64,000 nucleotides of DNA from Bdellovibrionales bacterium CG12_big_fil_rev_8_21_14_0_65_38_15 (GTDB lineage Bacteria; Bdellovibrionota; Bacteriovoracia; Bacteriovoracales; Bacteriovoracaceae): NCBI GenBank assembly GCA_002787775.1, contig PCUW01000050.1, positions 1 through 64,000 of the forward strand, given 5' to 3'. Numbering within the stretch: position 1 is the stretch's first letter; each line of letters starts with the position of its first letter. Positions 36,515 to 44,311 of the stretch are shown here, piece after piece. Under the pieces are notes generated by a model that searched no databases, was not told where the DNA came from, and worked only from the letters and a program-made list of their open reading frames with translations. A program made the translations under genes and the position numbers.

Positions 36515-37798
36515 ATGAAGTTTTTGATAATCTTATTAACTGGCTTTCTTAGTCTAAATGCGTGGTCAGACGGAACTGTACGTTTTGCTGACCCTGTAGA
36601 AGATATTGGAGCTGGTTCGGAATCTGTTGTTCGCTTTAATAATGGTGTGGGCTCCAGTTTTATTTTCGCAAATTACGAAAAACCAAGTGGAGACGGGGAT
36701 TCTCCTGGTTCTGCAGCTGAAGGCTATATTCCTTTGACGAATGGTCAAGGCCAAGAAAATCGGGTTTCATTTGCGCAATCCTCATTAGTACCAGACACTT
36801 CGACAGGTATTTTTCAAACACTTGTTACCTCAGTCAATGATACAGGCAGTGATCGTAGGCTTTATGTTGCCGTTCAAGATCCAAGCGATACAACTGATTA
36901 TTGTATTGTTGGTGGGGGAACAGTTTTTAGTTCAAGTACTTCTGAAGTTTTATCATGGGTTCAAGCTAGCTTGTCAGAAGTTTGTGCTTCAATTGATTGT
37001 ACAACACTCGCCAACCCTTCAACATCAAAAACCAAGCAATTTCTTTTTTACTATTTTTTAACTGAGAATACTTTCAGCACTAGAACATGCGAAAACTTTA
37101 ATACTAGTGAAACTGGCGGAGTCTATCTCAAAGGTAATTTTAGTGTAAGGCTACCGACTTCGGCCTTAGTCATCAATGAACTTCGCCGCGGAGACGGTAG
37201 ATTAAAAGCACTTTTTACAGGTGCAACTATATCAGACTTTAATCGTACTTTAGCTTTAGTCAACGGAACGGGAGCGACGATAACAGCTGGTGGTAATACT
37301 GGAACTCAGCTTAACGTTTCTGGAACAGAGCTCATTGATTTAGAAATTGCATCCACGGCAGCTGAAGCGAATATCAAACCACTTGTAAACAATGTTCTTT
37401 ATAGTATTGGCTTGGTGATTGAAGATAAATATCAATTAACCACAGTGATTTCAAACGTGCCGGCTTCTGTTGCTCCGGCCGAGATTGAAGCTTTATTAGA
37501 AAAACAGGCTTGCTATATTCTTTCGGCGGGCTTTGGCGAAAAGCATTTCATCACAGACTACTTTAGAGGACTTCGAGATAAGGTTCTTTTAAAAACTGAT
37601 CTGGGTTCAAGTTTTGTGGCTTGGTATTATAAAACTGCGCCTTATTACACCGCGACCATCTATAATTCACCAGCGATTTCCTTTATGGTGCGCTGCTTAG
37701 CTTACATCGCTTGGTTTGTTTTAAATTTAATTTTAATCTCAATCCCAATAGTTCTCATAACTTTCATCTTTCAGAAGTTTTCCACAAAAAGCATTTAG
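36515..37798 (+). CDS. exported protein with a CFI-box-like C-terminal segment
   Basis: The 427 residues comprise a signal peptide (FLIILLTGFLSLNAWS), a ~300-residue beta-rich Ser/Thr/Gly domain, and a C-terminal region ACYILSAGFGEKHFITDYFRGLRDKVLLKTDLGSSFVAWYYKTAP with a membrane segment and a short basic tail (KFSTKSI). That C-terminus aligns with the recurrent CFIATAAYG...LRxFRDxxLLxxxxGxxFVxxYYxxSP module seen on exported proteins of delta-type proteobacteria. Its role is thought to be anchoring or sorting. The Cys is kept but the box is degenerate. The N-terminal domain is unassigned. Confidence 0.75.
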   Translation: MKFLIILLTGFLSLNAWSDGTVRFADPVEDIGAGSESVVRFNNGVGSSFIFANYEKPSGDGDSPGSAAEGYIPLTNGQGQENRVSFAQSSLVPDTSTGIFQTLVTSVNDTGSDRRLYVAVQDPSDTTDYCIVGGGTVFSSSTSEVLSWVQASLSEVCASIDCTTLANPSTSKTKQFLFYYFLTENTFSTRTCENFNTSETGGVYLKGNFSVRLPTSALVINELRRGDGRLKALFTGATISDFNRTLALVNGTGATITAGGNTGTQLNVSGTELIDLEIASTAAEANIKPLVNNVLYSIGLVIEDKYQLTTVISNVPASVAPAEIEALLEKQACYILSAGFGEKHFITDYFRGLRDKVLLKTDLGSSFVAWYYKTAPYYTATIYNSPAISFMVRCLAYIAWFVLNLILISIPIVLITFIFQKFSTKSI

Positions 37799-37803
37799 TT
37801 GAC

Positions 37804-37856
37804 CTCCTAAACGGACTAGGAGTAGTGTCCTCCCACATTTTACTGATGTCGGGGGA
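37804..37856 (+). promoter_or_regulatory. two leader hairpins, the second covering the ribosome site
   Basis: CTCCTA (37804-37809) pairs with TAGGAG (37817-37822). GTCCTCCCACAT (37827-37838) pairs with ATGTCGGGGGAC (37845-37856) with one wobble and one mismatch, hiding the GGGGGA ribosome site of the gene at 37860. A translational control is possible but unproven. Confidence 0.4.
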
Positions 37857-37859
37857 CTC

Positions 37860-38231
37860 ATGATACGCCAACTTATTTTGGTTTTAAGCTTATTGTTATT
37901 GGTTGCTTTAAACGCTGAAGCTCGTACTTATATTCAGTGTGCAGGAAGTTCATCTGATCGTGCTGTTGTGAATGTTGATGGCGCAAAGTCCACTTTGTTT
38001 ATGACTTCAGGTGTAGATGATCCAAATGAAATTAGAATTCTAAAGAAAATTAAAATTCACCTTGAAAATGATACTAACGTTGAATTCATGAGTGAAGATG
38101 AAGAGCTATTAGTTTCTGTTCCTAAAACTGCTATTGGTCAGATTTTAAATTATTTCAAAGTGACTCTAACATTTCTTGAGTCAGACTATGACTACGTTCT
38201 AACTTGCTATTCAAACGTATTTAAAGATTAA
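37860..38231 (+). CDS. small secreted protein of unknown function
   Basis: The 123-residue protein has a signal peptide (LVLSLLLLVALNAEA) and a mature ~100-residue beta-rich domain with two Cys (YIQCAGS and VLTCYSN) near its two ends, probably forming a disulfide. The product is likely periplasmic or surface. A GGGGGA site precedes the ATG and a strong terminator follows. No family is recognised. Confidence 0.72.
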   Translation: MIRQLILVLSLLLLVALNAEARTYIQCAGSSSDRAVVNVDGAKSTLFMTSGVDDPNEIRILKKIKIHLENDTNVEFMSEDEELLVSVPKTAIGQILNYFKVTLTFLESDYDYVLTCYSNVFKD

Positions 38232-38256
38232 AATAAATATAGATAGATCACTAAAG

Positions 38257-38280
38257 AACCCGCTTAGAGCGGGTTTTTTT
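38257..38280 (+). terminator. rho-independent terminator
   Basis: Stem AACCCGC (38257-38263) / GCGGGTT (38269-38275) with loop TTAGA, then a T-run to 38280. Confidence 0.92.
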
Positions 38281-38339
38281 ATGCCTAAAAAAGCGTCTTA
38301 ATCAAGTTTAAATCCCATAGCTATTATTAAAACTTAATA

Positions 38340-38372
38340 CAGTAATTTATGTAGAAGATTAGTAAATTACTG
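38340..38372. repeat. inverted repeat 1 upstream of the GspG-like gene
   Basis: A perfect 10-base pair CAGTAATTTA (38340-38349) / TAAATTACTG (38363-38372) with a 13-base loop. Confidence 0.8.
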
Positions 38373-38376
38373 ATAT

Positions 38377-38414
38377 TGAATTATAATATTGATATTTTAG
38401 AAAATTATAATTCA
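38377..38414. repeat. inverted repeat 2 upstream of the GspG-like gene
   Basis: A perfect 11-base pair TGAATTATAAT (38377-38387) / ATTATAATTCA (38404-38414) with a 16-base loop. Each arm contains TATAAT or its equivalent, so a -10 element may lie inside (38382-38387 or 38406-38411). Confidence 0.8.
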
Positions 38415-38430
38415 GCATAACAAATTGCAA

Positions 38431-38441
38431 CCGGCCAAGTG
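38431..38441. repeat. left copy of the flanking inverted repeat
   Basis: CCGGCCAAGTG here is repeated in reverse complement at 39074-39084, beyond the GspG-like gene. Similarity continues inward with GCTGG and GGAACC. The surrounding DNA is AT-rich, so the GC-rich match stands out. Confidence 0.7.
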
Positions 38442-38445
38442 TGCT

Positions 38446-38482
38446 GGAACCATTGTTGGAACCATTGTTTGGAACCATTGTT
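38446..38482 (+). repeat. tandem repeat, three copies of GGAACCATTGTT
   Basis: Exact copies lie at 38446-38457, 38458-38469 and 38471-38482 (one extra T before the third). They sit directly before the ribosome site of the gene at 38502. Their number could vary between strains. Confidence 0.9.
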
Positions 38483-38501
38483 GAAATTAAAAGGTGTGTA
38501 A

Positions 38502-39035
38502 ATGCATAAATTATTAAGTTGGCACAAGATATTAATTGTTTTTATTGTGACTCTCTTTTTGGTCGGAGGTTTGAGCTACTATTTTTATCGCAACTATTTG
38601 GATGATAGAACGACTACAGAAGAAGCTAATGTTGGTATTGTCAATTTGCGAAGGGGAATGACTAAAATAGCAATTGCTAAATCTAATATGAGGGTAGCTT
38701 CTTATTTAGTTGGATACATATCAAAATGTAAGCGTTTTCCCGAAAATCTTCAGGGTTTTTATAAACCAATCGAAGGTGAAAAACCCACGTCTTGCAACCC
38801 TTTCCCTGTTAATGTTAAAAAACCTTGGCTTGATCCATGGGGGCGAAGTTATGAAATTCGCTATGATCGAGATCGAAAAAAACTACAGATTAGAAGCCTG
38901 GGGCGATATTGGTGGTGGCCTTGGGATAATATTCAAGATGAAACCAATCTCGCAGTTCCTACTGATTTAGTTGAACCAGAAAGACAAAAGTGTGATCAAG
39001 GATTGGATTGTATTTATAGCCGCGGTTGGCATTAA
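38502..39035 (+). CDS. GspG-like (major pseudopilin C-domain) membrane-anchored protein
   Basis: The 177-residue protein has one N-terminal membrane helix (~9-29) with a short HKLLSWHK lead. There is no prepilin peptidase motif (GFTLIE). The C-terminal half has KPWLDPWGRSYEIRYDRDRKKLQIRSLGR, which mirrors the DPWGxPYxYR...LxSLGxDG region of GspG type II secretion pseudopilins. CNPFP and CDQGLDC may form disulfides. AAAAGG precedes the ATG. No other gsp gene is near. It is framed by inverted repeats. The function is an inference from one motif. Confidence 0.62.
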   Translation: MHKLLSWHKILIVFIVTLFLVGGLSYYFYRNYLDDRTTTEEANVGIVNLRRGMTKIAIAKSNMRVASYLVGYISKCKRFPENLQGFYKPIEGEKPTSCNPFPVNVKKPWLDPWGRSYEIRYDRDRKKLQIRSLGRYWWWPWDNIQDETNLAVPTDLVEPERQKCDQGLDCIYSRGWH

Positions 39036-39042
39036 CCTACAA

Positions 39043-39091
39043 AATTCTTCCAAAATAGGTTCCAAGCCAGCTTCACTTGGCCGGAAGAATT
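39043..39091. repeat. nested hairpin holding the right copy of the flanking inverted repeat
   Basis: Outer stem AATTCTTCC (39043-39051) / GGAAGAATT (39083-39091); inner stem CCAAG (39062-39066) / CTTGG (39076-39080). CACTTGGCCGG (39074-39084) is the reverse complement of 38431-38441. Confidence 0.75.
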
Positions 39092-39122
39092 GTTTACGTA
39101 AAAGTGCGTGGGAAATTATTGG

Positions 39123-39149
39123 AAAAAAAAGACCCGCTTGAAGCGGGTC
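39123..39149 (-). terminator. rho-independent terminator of the bolA-grx operon
   Basis: GACCCGC (39131-39137) / GCGGGTC (39143-39149) with a T-run on the reverse strand (A-run 39123-39130), just after the grx stop. Confidence 0.9.
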
Positions 39150-39156
39150 ATCTTAT

Positions 39157-39522
39157 TTAAGCTTTTAGAGTTTCTTCAAGTTCACCGTTATCATAAAGTT
39201 CACTGATAACATCGTTTCCACCAATCAATTTTCCGTTCACATAAAGTTGTGGAAACGTTGGCCAGTTAGAAAATTGTTTAACACCGTCGCGAATATCCCA
39301 GTCAGATAAAACGTCGAAAGTTTTATAATTAGCACCAATTGAATTAAGAATTCCTACAACATTGGCAGAGAATCCACATTGAGGCATTGAAGGGTTTCCC
39401 TTCATGAATAAAAAGATTGTTGAACTAGTCACAAGTTCTTTGATTCTTGTTTGAGTGTCAGCATTAGGATTCGTTTCCTTAGCTTGTTCTCCTTGTCCGA
39501 TTACATTAAATGGATTGCTCAT
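39157..39522 (-). CDS. grxD: monothiol CGFS glutaredoxin (Grx4/GrxD family)
   Basis: Grx4-type proteins carry and hand over 2Fe-2S clusters, usually with a BolA partner. The 121 residues contain the active site MPQCGFSANVVGIL, KGNPSMPQCG, FDVLSDWDIRDGVKQFSNWPTFPQLYVNGKLIGGNDVI (TFPQ cis-Pro and the GG glutathione site). There is a ~25-residue N-terminal extension. It follows a bolA gene by 8 bases, the classical pairing. Confidence 0.95.
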   Translation of the reverse strand: MSNPFNVIGQGEQAKETNPNADTQTRIKELVTSSTIFLFMKGNPSMPQCGFSANVVGILNSIGANYKTFDVLSDWDIRDGVKQFSNWPTFPQLYVNGKLIGGNDVISELYDNGELEETLKA

Positions 39523-39530
39523 ATTGACTC

Positions 39531-39785
39531 CTAAGAGATAAGACCGCGCTCACGCGCTTTAGTTGTTGTCATTGTTTTTAATTGAACCGCATGAATTTCG
39601 CTTTTTAATTTTTCTTTTAAAATATCCATCACAATTCTGTGCTGATCAAGTAGTGCTTTGCCTTCAAAGACATCGCTAATGATTTGAATACCTAAATGAT
39701 CACGTGTTCCAGTCAGATCCGAAACTGTAACTTGGGCATCTTTAATATGTGATTTTAAAAAAAGTTCAAGTTCTTCAAAATTCAT
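39531..39785 (-). CDS. BolA family protein
   Basis: The 84 residues fit the BolA class II fold: a helix-strand start EELELFLKSHIKDAQVTVSDLTG, a strand HLGIQIISDVFEGKALLDQHRIVMDILKEKL (with the RHR/QHR-like helix), and SEIHAVQLKTMTTTKA at the end. BolA proteins bind a 2Fe-2S cluster together with CGFS glutaredoxins, and grxD follows directly. It overlaps the upstream membrane protein gene by 4 bases. Confidence 0.93.
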   Translation of the reverse strand: MNFEELELFLKSHIKDAQVTVSDLTGTRDHLGIQIISDVFEGKALLDQHRIVMDILKEKLKSEIHAVQLKTMTTTKARERGLIS

Positions 39786-40189
39786 AGGGAAGCTCCATTG
39801 GGTGAGGCTACGAAGAAGCTAGTAATAAACACTAAAGTTCTAAGGATGATGGTTGAGATACCTAGAGCTTTATGTTTTCTTCTAATCCCTTTTTCGCCGC
39901 GTAGTAATTTTCTGCCAGTAAAGACCATAAAGCCATAAAGAACGACACATGCAATCGCCATGGAGACGTGAATATTAAGGATCATTGATTTGCTGCCAAG
40001 CATTGATTCAGAAGCTTTAACGATAGCGTTTCGTGTTAACTCAATTTGTAGAATAAGAAGAATATCCCAAATCATGGCGCTGCTCATCAATTTTACATGG
40101 ATCTTTCTATTTCTCTTAAAGATTACACCGACATACATAAGTGCCAGAATACATACCGATTGTAGTTGAAAGATAACTGCGCTGCTCAT
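39782..40189 (-). CDS. four-helix membrane protein, possibly DUF420-like
   Basis: The 135-residue protein has four hydrophobic segments (~5-23, 35-50, 70-92, 108-128). Conserved-looking His in RKIHVKLMSSAMIWD and LNIHVSMA sit at helix starts, and RRKHKALG precedes the last helix, the layout of DUF420-type membrane proteins. Function unknown; heme or copper handling is possible but unproven. It is first in an operon with bolA and grxD. AAAGAGG precedes the ATG. Confidence 0.68.
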   Translation of the reverse strand: MSSAVIFQLQSVCILALMYVGVIFKRNRKIHVKLMSSAMIWDILLILQIELTRNAIVKASESMLGSKSMILNIHVSMAIACVVLYGFMVFTGRKLLRGEKGIRRKHKALGISTIILRTLVFITSFFVASPNGASL

Positions 40190-40285
40190 CGAAGTGGCCT
40201 CTTTAACAATACATTTTACAATGCTTTGGTTATAAACGATTTAGGTCATGGCAGCAATCTGTTTAGGCATGTAATAAGGAAATCT

Positions 40286-43180
40286 ATGGCAAGCGGCGAG
40301 AGTTTAGGCAGATGGGCCTTAATTGATATTGAAACTTCTGGAATTGATCCAGGTTACGACGAAATTATTGATATCGGCTTTTTGCAATTTGAAGGCGCCA
40401 AACTCGTTCGCACTTATGAGTCCCTTGTTCGTTATGACCAAGAAGTTCCTCATATCATTAAAAAATTAACAGGTATTACAACCGAAATGGTGAAGCATGC
40501 TCCGGCTTGGAGCAAAGTTGAGCCAGAAGTCATGGACCTCTACGGCCATAACTTAATTGCTCATAATTCTGATTTTGAGAAGAGCTTTTTAGATAAAGAC
40601 TTCTCGAAACTCTCTGCTCATGGCGATAGAGAGCAGTGGTTAGATAGTATTTTTTTTCTTGCCGTCCTTTATCCTGAAAGAAGTTCGTACAAATTAGAAA
40701 ATTTTATCGTTGATTGGAAGCTGGCGGATAAAGAAGAGCACAGAGGTCTTTCTGACTCTAGAGATCTTCTTAAGGTCATACTTTTGGCCGTTTATCATGC
40801 CAGAAAAGATCCAGAACGTTTTCAAGCTGTTCTTGCCGGTGCTGTTAAACATAATTTTGAAAAAAATTGGTTTTATAAATTCTTGAATTTAGATTTAATC
40901 GATCTTAAAGATATCGCTGAAGCGATTGATTTTGATCTAGATGCTGCATTTGAGTTAGCCTTTAAAAAAGCAGATCTTATTGAAGCGAATGACTTTACAC
41001 CTCGTTATGATTTTTCATTTGATGGCGAGCGCATCAAAGAAGTTTTTCGCGGCGAAGACAGGCTTCGTGAAATATTCCCCGGCTATATTTATCGTCCAGC
41101 TCAAGAAGAACTTTCTTTAAGAGTAGGGCAGTGTTTTAAAAATAGTGTCCATGCTTTAGTCCAGGCACCAACAGGAACCGGTAAAACGGTTGGTTATCTT
41201 GTGCCATCGGCCCTTTTTAGTTTGGCCGAAAAGAAACAAGTTCTTATTTCAACTGGTACTAAAACTCTACAACATCAATGTATGAGCAAAGATGTGCCTC
41301 AGCTTAGAAAAATTCTAGGCCTTTCTGAAGATAAGCTGAAAATTAAAAGATTAGTGGGAAGTAATAATCATCTTTGTGAACTTCTTTTTAGACAAGATGA
41401 TGATGACTCACTTTTAAAAGAGCAGGACTTTCAGTCTCGCTTTACCAATTTCTATTTTGAAATGGTTTTTTTCTATAATTCACGCGTGACAGGGGACGAT
41501 AAGATTCTAAGAGCTGATCTTCCGTATATGTTTAAGATTAAGTTTGAAAAATTTGCTAGCAAAGAAAAAGAACTTGCCGTTGATTTTAGAGCATGTGCAG
41601 GCAGTAAATGTCCTTTTAAAACAGAATGCTCATATCTAGGTGGTTTAAGAGAAGCTAGAGAAGCCGACATCGTTGTTGGAAATCACGCCCTGATGTTCTC
41701 ATGGCCTAGAGGATTTCCAAGACCTGCTCATATTGTGGTGGATGAAGCTCACAAAATTGAAGAAGAAACCACTCGTGCCTTCACCCATGAAGTTGATGAA
41801 GATGCCATGAACTCGCTCATGAAAAACCTTCAAAATGGACAAGGAACAGGATCTCTTTATTATCTATTAGCTCAATTTGAAGCTGAGCACGGATCTAGTA
41901 CGCCAAAGATTAATTCGATTAGAGAGTCTTCACAGCAAACCATGGTGATGCTGCAAGATCACACGCTTGGCCTTCGCGATTTAGTTGAGAGATATTTTAA
42001 AAAGACATCTTCAAGATTTACCGATCAATTTTGGAATGAACTTCCAATGGTTGGAGGGCGAACTCAATCTGATGTGCTCGGTACTTCAATCTTTAATCAT
42101 TTAGATTCAGTTAAAAATATTCTGGCCCATTTTAATGATGTCTTACTGCCATATTCTATGATGTGGGAAAGTAAGGATATGGAAAACGATAACCAGGCCC
42201 AAGCCTTTACTCGTTTTGAATCTTTTGTCGGGCAAGTTCAAGATATCTTAGGTGCACTTGATACAATAATAAGCCATAAAGAGGGATACGCTCATTCCAT
42301 GCGTTTTCACGATCGTTACGGCTATATCTTTAGTGCCGCACCAATTGATGTTGGTCGTGCTGTTCACGATAATCTTTTGCAAACCTCTGCTGCCGTTGTC
42401 TTTACTTCGGCCACTCTTGGAAATGCCAAAGGTGATATGGGAGCAAAAGGTGTTGAGTGGGCAACAGGTTACTCTTACTTAGAGTCCGATCGAAGATTTA
42501 AACAAGGCTTCTTTTTACCTGCGCCGTATGATTATGAAAATCGCACACGCGTCTTTTTATGTGATGATGTTCCAAAGCTTTATGAACCAGGTTTTGTGCC
42601 AACGGTTTTAAAAGATATTATTCCACTGATTCGTGATCTTGGTGGACGAAGTCTATTATTGTTTTCAGCTAAGGCTCGCTTTGATATTGCCTGTGAGCTT
42701 TTACTAAAAGCCTTTGATGGCGAGATACCGGTTTTCGTTCAAGGCATGGGAAACAATGTTGTTGAAGAGTTTAAACGCGCACCTTCAGGCATTTTAATAG
42801 GGATGGAGAGTTTTGGAGAAGGGATTGATATTCCTGGTGAAGCTTTGCAATTTGTTTTCGTTGATAAGATTCCTGATCTTAGAAAAGATCTAGTGATTGA
42901 TAAACGTCAAGACTTCTATGAAGCAGGTCTTGGTAATGCCTTTACCGACTATTACCTTGCCCACAGAACACGTAGTCTGCACCAAAAGTTAGGAAGATTA
43001 CTTCGAACTGAAAGTGATTTTGGTGGCGTGATCGTGGTTGATTCAAGAGTGAAAGGCTGGAAGGGTAGAACCATGCAAACACTTTTAAAGCTCATGGAAC
43101 CTTATAAAATCAGACGAACGAATATCAAAGAAGCTTGTGAATCAATTAAAGAATTCGTTTCAGAGAATTCGAAGAATTAA
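40286..43180 (+). CDS. dinG: exonuclease-DinG family helicase fusion
   Basis: Start ATG 40286 is set by AAGGA (40276-40280). The 964-residue protein has an N-terminal DnaQ-type DEDD exonuclease domain (ALIDIETSGIDPG, then AHNSDFEKSFL and HRGLSDSRD). The helicase part has Walker A QAPTGTGKTVGYL, a four-Cys cluster site (SNNHLCELL, ACAGSKC, TEC), VVDEAHKIEEE, FTSATLG, and motif VI YYLAHRTRSLHQKLGRLLR. This is the DinG/XPD Fe-S superfamily 2 helicase of Bacillus-type architecture. It probably resolves replication blocks or R-loops. It stands alone. Confidence 0.95.
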   Translation: MASGESLGRWALIDIETSGIDPGYDEIIDIGFLQFEGAKLVRTYESLVRYDQEVPHIIKKLTGITTEMVKHAPAWSKVEPEVMDLYGHNLIAHNSDFEKSFLDKDFSKLSAHGDREQWLDSIFFLAVLYPERSSYKLENFIVDWKLADKEEHRGLSDSRDLLKVILLAVYHARKDPERFQAVLAGAVKHNFEKNWFYKFLNLDLIDLKDIAEAIDFDLDAAFELAFKKADLIEANDFTPRYDFSFDGERIKEVFRGEDRLREIFPGYIYRPAQEELSLRVGQCFKNSVHALVQAPTGTGKTVGYLVPSALFSLAEKKQVLISTGTKTLQHQCMSKDVPQLRKILGLSEDKLKIKRLVGSNNHLCELLFRQDDDDSLLKEQDFQSRFTNFYFEMVFFYNSRVTGDDKILRADLPYMFKIKFEKFASKEKELAVDFRACAGSKCPFKTECSYLGGLREAREADIVVGNHALMFSWPRGFPRPAHIVVDEAHKIEEETTRAFTHEVDEDAMNSLMKNLQNGQGTGSLYYLLAQFEAEHGSSTPKINSIRESSQQTMVMLQDHTLGLRDLVERYFKKTSSRFTDQFWNELPMVGGRTQSDVLGTSIFNHLDSVKNILAHFNDVLLPYSMMWESKDMENDNQAQAFTRFESFVGQVQDILGALDTIISHKEGYAHSMRFHDRYGYIFSAAPIDVGRAVHDNLLQTSAAVVFTSATLGNAKGDMGAKGVEWATGYSYLESDRRFKQGFFLPAPYDYENRTRVFLCDDVPKLYEPGFVPTVLKDIIPLIRDLGGRSLLLFSAKARFDIACELLLKAFDGEIPVFVQGMGNNVVEEFKRAPSGILIGMESFGEGIDIPGEALQFVFVDKIPDLRKDLVIDKRQDFYEAGLGNAFTDYYLAHRTRSLHQKLGRLLRTESDFGGVIVVDSRVKGWKGRTMQTLLKLMEPYKIRRTNIKEACESIKEFVSENSKN

Positions 43181-43905
43181 TCTTTATCAAGATCATTTAA
43201 GAACTTAATTTGAATTCTCGTACCATCATCACTTTTAATAATATAGGGGATGGTTGCATGTTTTGAGATATGAACTTTAAGCGCTTGTGGATTATCGACG
43301 ATGTCATTATTATCTTCAAAAAGTCTGTAATGTGTCGCTTGAACAGAGTGGCCATCAATAACAACATTTTCAGTACCAGTTCCAACTCTTTGCATGGCTA
43401 TGATTTTAACCTGTGGAACGGCTTCAAATTTCCATTTATTATCTGTTTGAATGAGGTGATATAAGTTTTTTGATGTTGTATCTTCTTTTTTTGATTTTAA
43501 ATAAACCATACTCGAGCAGGCCGCAGGTGTGGCGACATGGAATTTAGAACTAATCGGAATTTGTGCTTCTTCGCTTTCGTTTGCCGTATCAAAAGTGTAG
43601 AGCACTGTTGATGTTGCTTTTTGGTATGTATATGTTTCTGTCGCAAAGTCTTTACCAAGCGATCTGACCACTTTGACAAATGATGGGACAAAGTCTTTGT
43701 TAAGCTTAACATCGACATTAACGGTCAAAAGCTCGCCTGTAGCAACGCGTGAATGAATATCGGCGTAGTAAGACATAGAGAAGTCTTGTCTATCGCGGTA
43801 AACCTCAAAAGTTTCTTCTGAGTAGATATTGTTAAAACGGTAGTAATTGTAGCTTCCACGAAGGATTTTATCGCCGCGAAGAATGAGTTGCTTGAGTCTT
43901 TCCAT
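43177..43905 (-). CDS. conserved-looking protein of unknown function
   Basis: The 242-residue protein has no signal peptide and many beta-like segments (ETFEVYRDRQDFSMSYYADIHSRVATGELLTVNVDVKL), with the final VKVHISK-like and IQIKFLNDLDKD strands. It recalls lipid-binding or DUF3108-like half-barrels, but I cannot assign it. Its stop overlaps the dinG stop by 4 bases. The ATG has no Shine-Dalgarno and a TACAAT 6 bases upstream. Confidence 0.62.
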   Translation of the reverse strand: MERLKQLILRGDKILRGSYNYYRFNNIYSEETFEVYRDRQDFSMSYYADIHSRVATGELLTVNVDVKLNKDFVPSFVKVVRSLGKDFATETYTYQKATSTVLYTFDTANESEEAQIPISSKFHVATPAACSSMVYLKSKKEDTTSKNLYHLIQTDNKWKFEAVPQVKIIAMQRVGTGTENVVIDGHSVQATHYRLFEDNNDIVDNPQALKVHISKHATIPYIIKSDDGTRIQIKFLNDLDKD

Positions 43906-43911
43906 ACCAGT

Positions 43912-43917
43912 ATTGTA
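43912..43917 (-). promoter_or_regulatory. possible leaderless -10 of the gene starting at 43905
   Basis: Reverse strand TACAAT (43917-43912), then ACTGGT and ATG 43905. The -35 is weak (CTGGTT at 17 bases). Confidence 0.4.
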
Positions 43918-43951
43918 TCTTTATTTTAAAATTTAACCAGCGAGGTTTTCT

Positions 43952-44308
43952 GTGCCTTATGAAGTCTACAAATTACTCCATATCATTTTTGTTGTTCTCT
44001 TTGTTTCTGGCGCAGCGATCATGCTTTACGCTGATCCAGTTAGTAAATTCTGGAAAATCCTGACTGGAATCGTAAGTTTTTTGATCTTTGTTGCTGGTAT
44101 GGGCTTAATGGCACGACTGGGTGTAAGCCACACAGAAGGATGGCCGACTTGGATTAAAGCTAAAGTTACTATTTGGCTTATTGCTGCTGCATTTGCACCG
44201 ATCGCTGCTAAGCGCATGAGAGCTCATCGCCACCTCGCTTTTGGTATCTTAATGGGCTTAGTCTCTATCGCGATCTGGTTGGCGATTTTTCAACCAATGT
44301 CTGCCTAA
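43952..44308 (+). CDS. small four-helix membrane protein of unknown function
   Basis: It starts at GTG 43952 after GCGAGG. The 118 residues hold four membrane segments: LLHIIFVVLFVSGAAIML with a His near the first helix, WKILTGIVSFLIFVAGMGLMA, TIWLIAAAFAPIAA and FGILMGLVSIAIWLAIF. HTEGWPTWIKAK lies between helices 2 and 3 and RMRAHRHL before helix 4. The shape resembles SirB/CopD-like proteins. It precedes the MATE gene by 3 bases and is likely cotranscribed. Confidence 0.65.
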   Translation: MPYEVYKLLHIIFVVLFVSGAAIMLYADPVSKFWKILTGIVSFLIFVAGMGLMARLGVSHTEGWPTWIKAKVTIWLIAAAFAPIAAKRMRAHRHLAFGILMGLVSIAIWLAIFQPMSA

Positions 44309-44311
44309 GTC

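Noticed and set aside
38446-38482. Possible CRISPR-like array
   Set aside because: The 12-base repeats are directly adjacent with no spacers and no cas genes are near; it is a plain tandem repeat.
38431-39091. Integron attC or insertion sequence ends
   Set aside because: No integrase or transposase is present, the core sites of attC are not seen, and no target-site duplication is evident.
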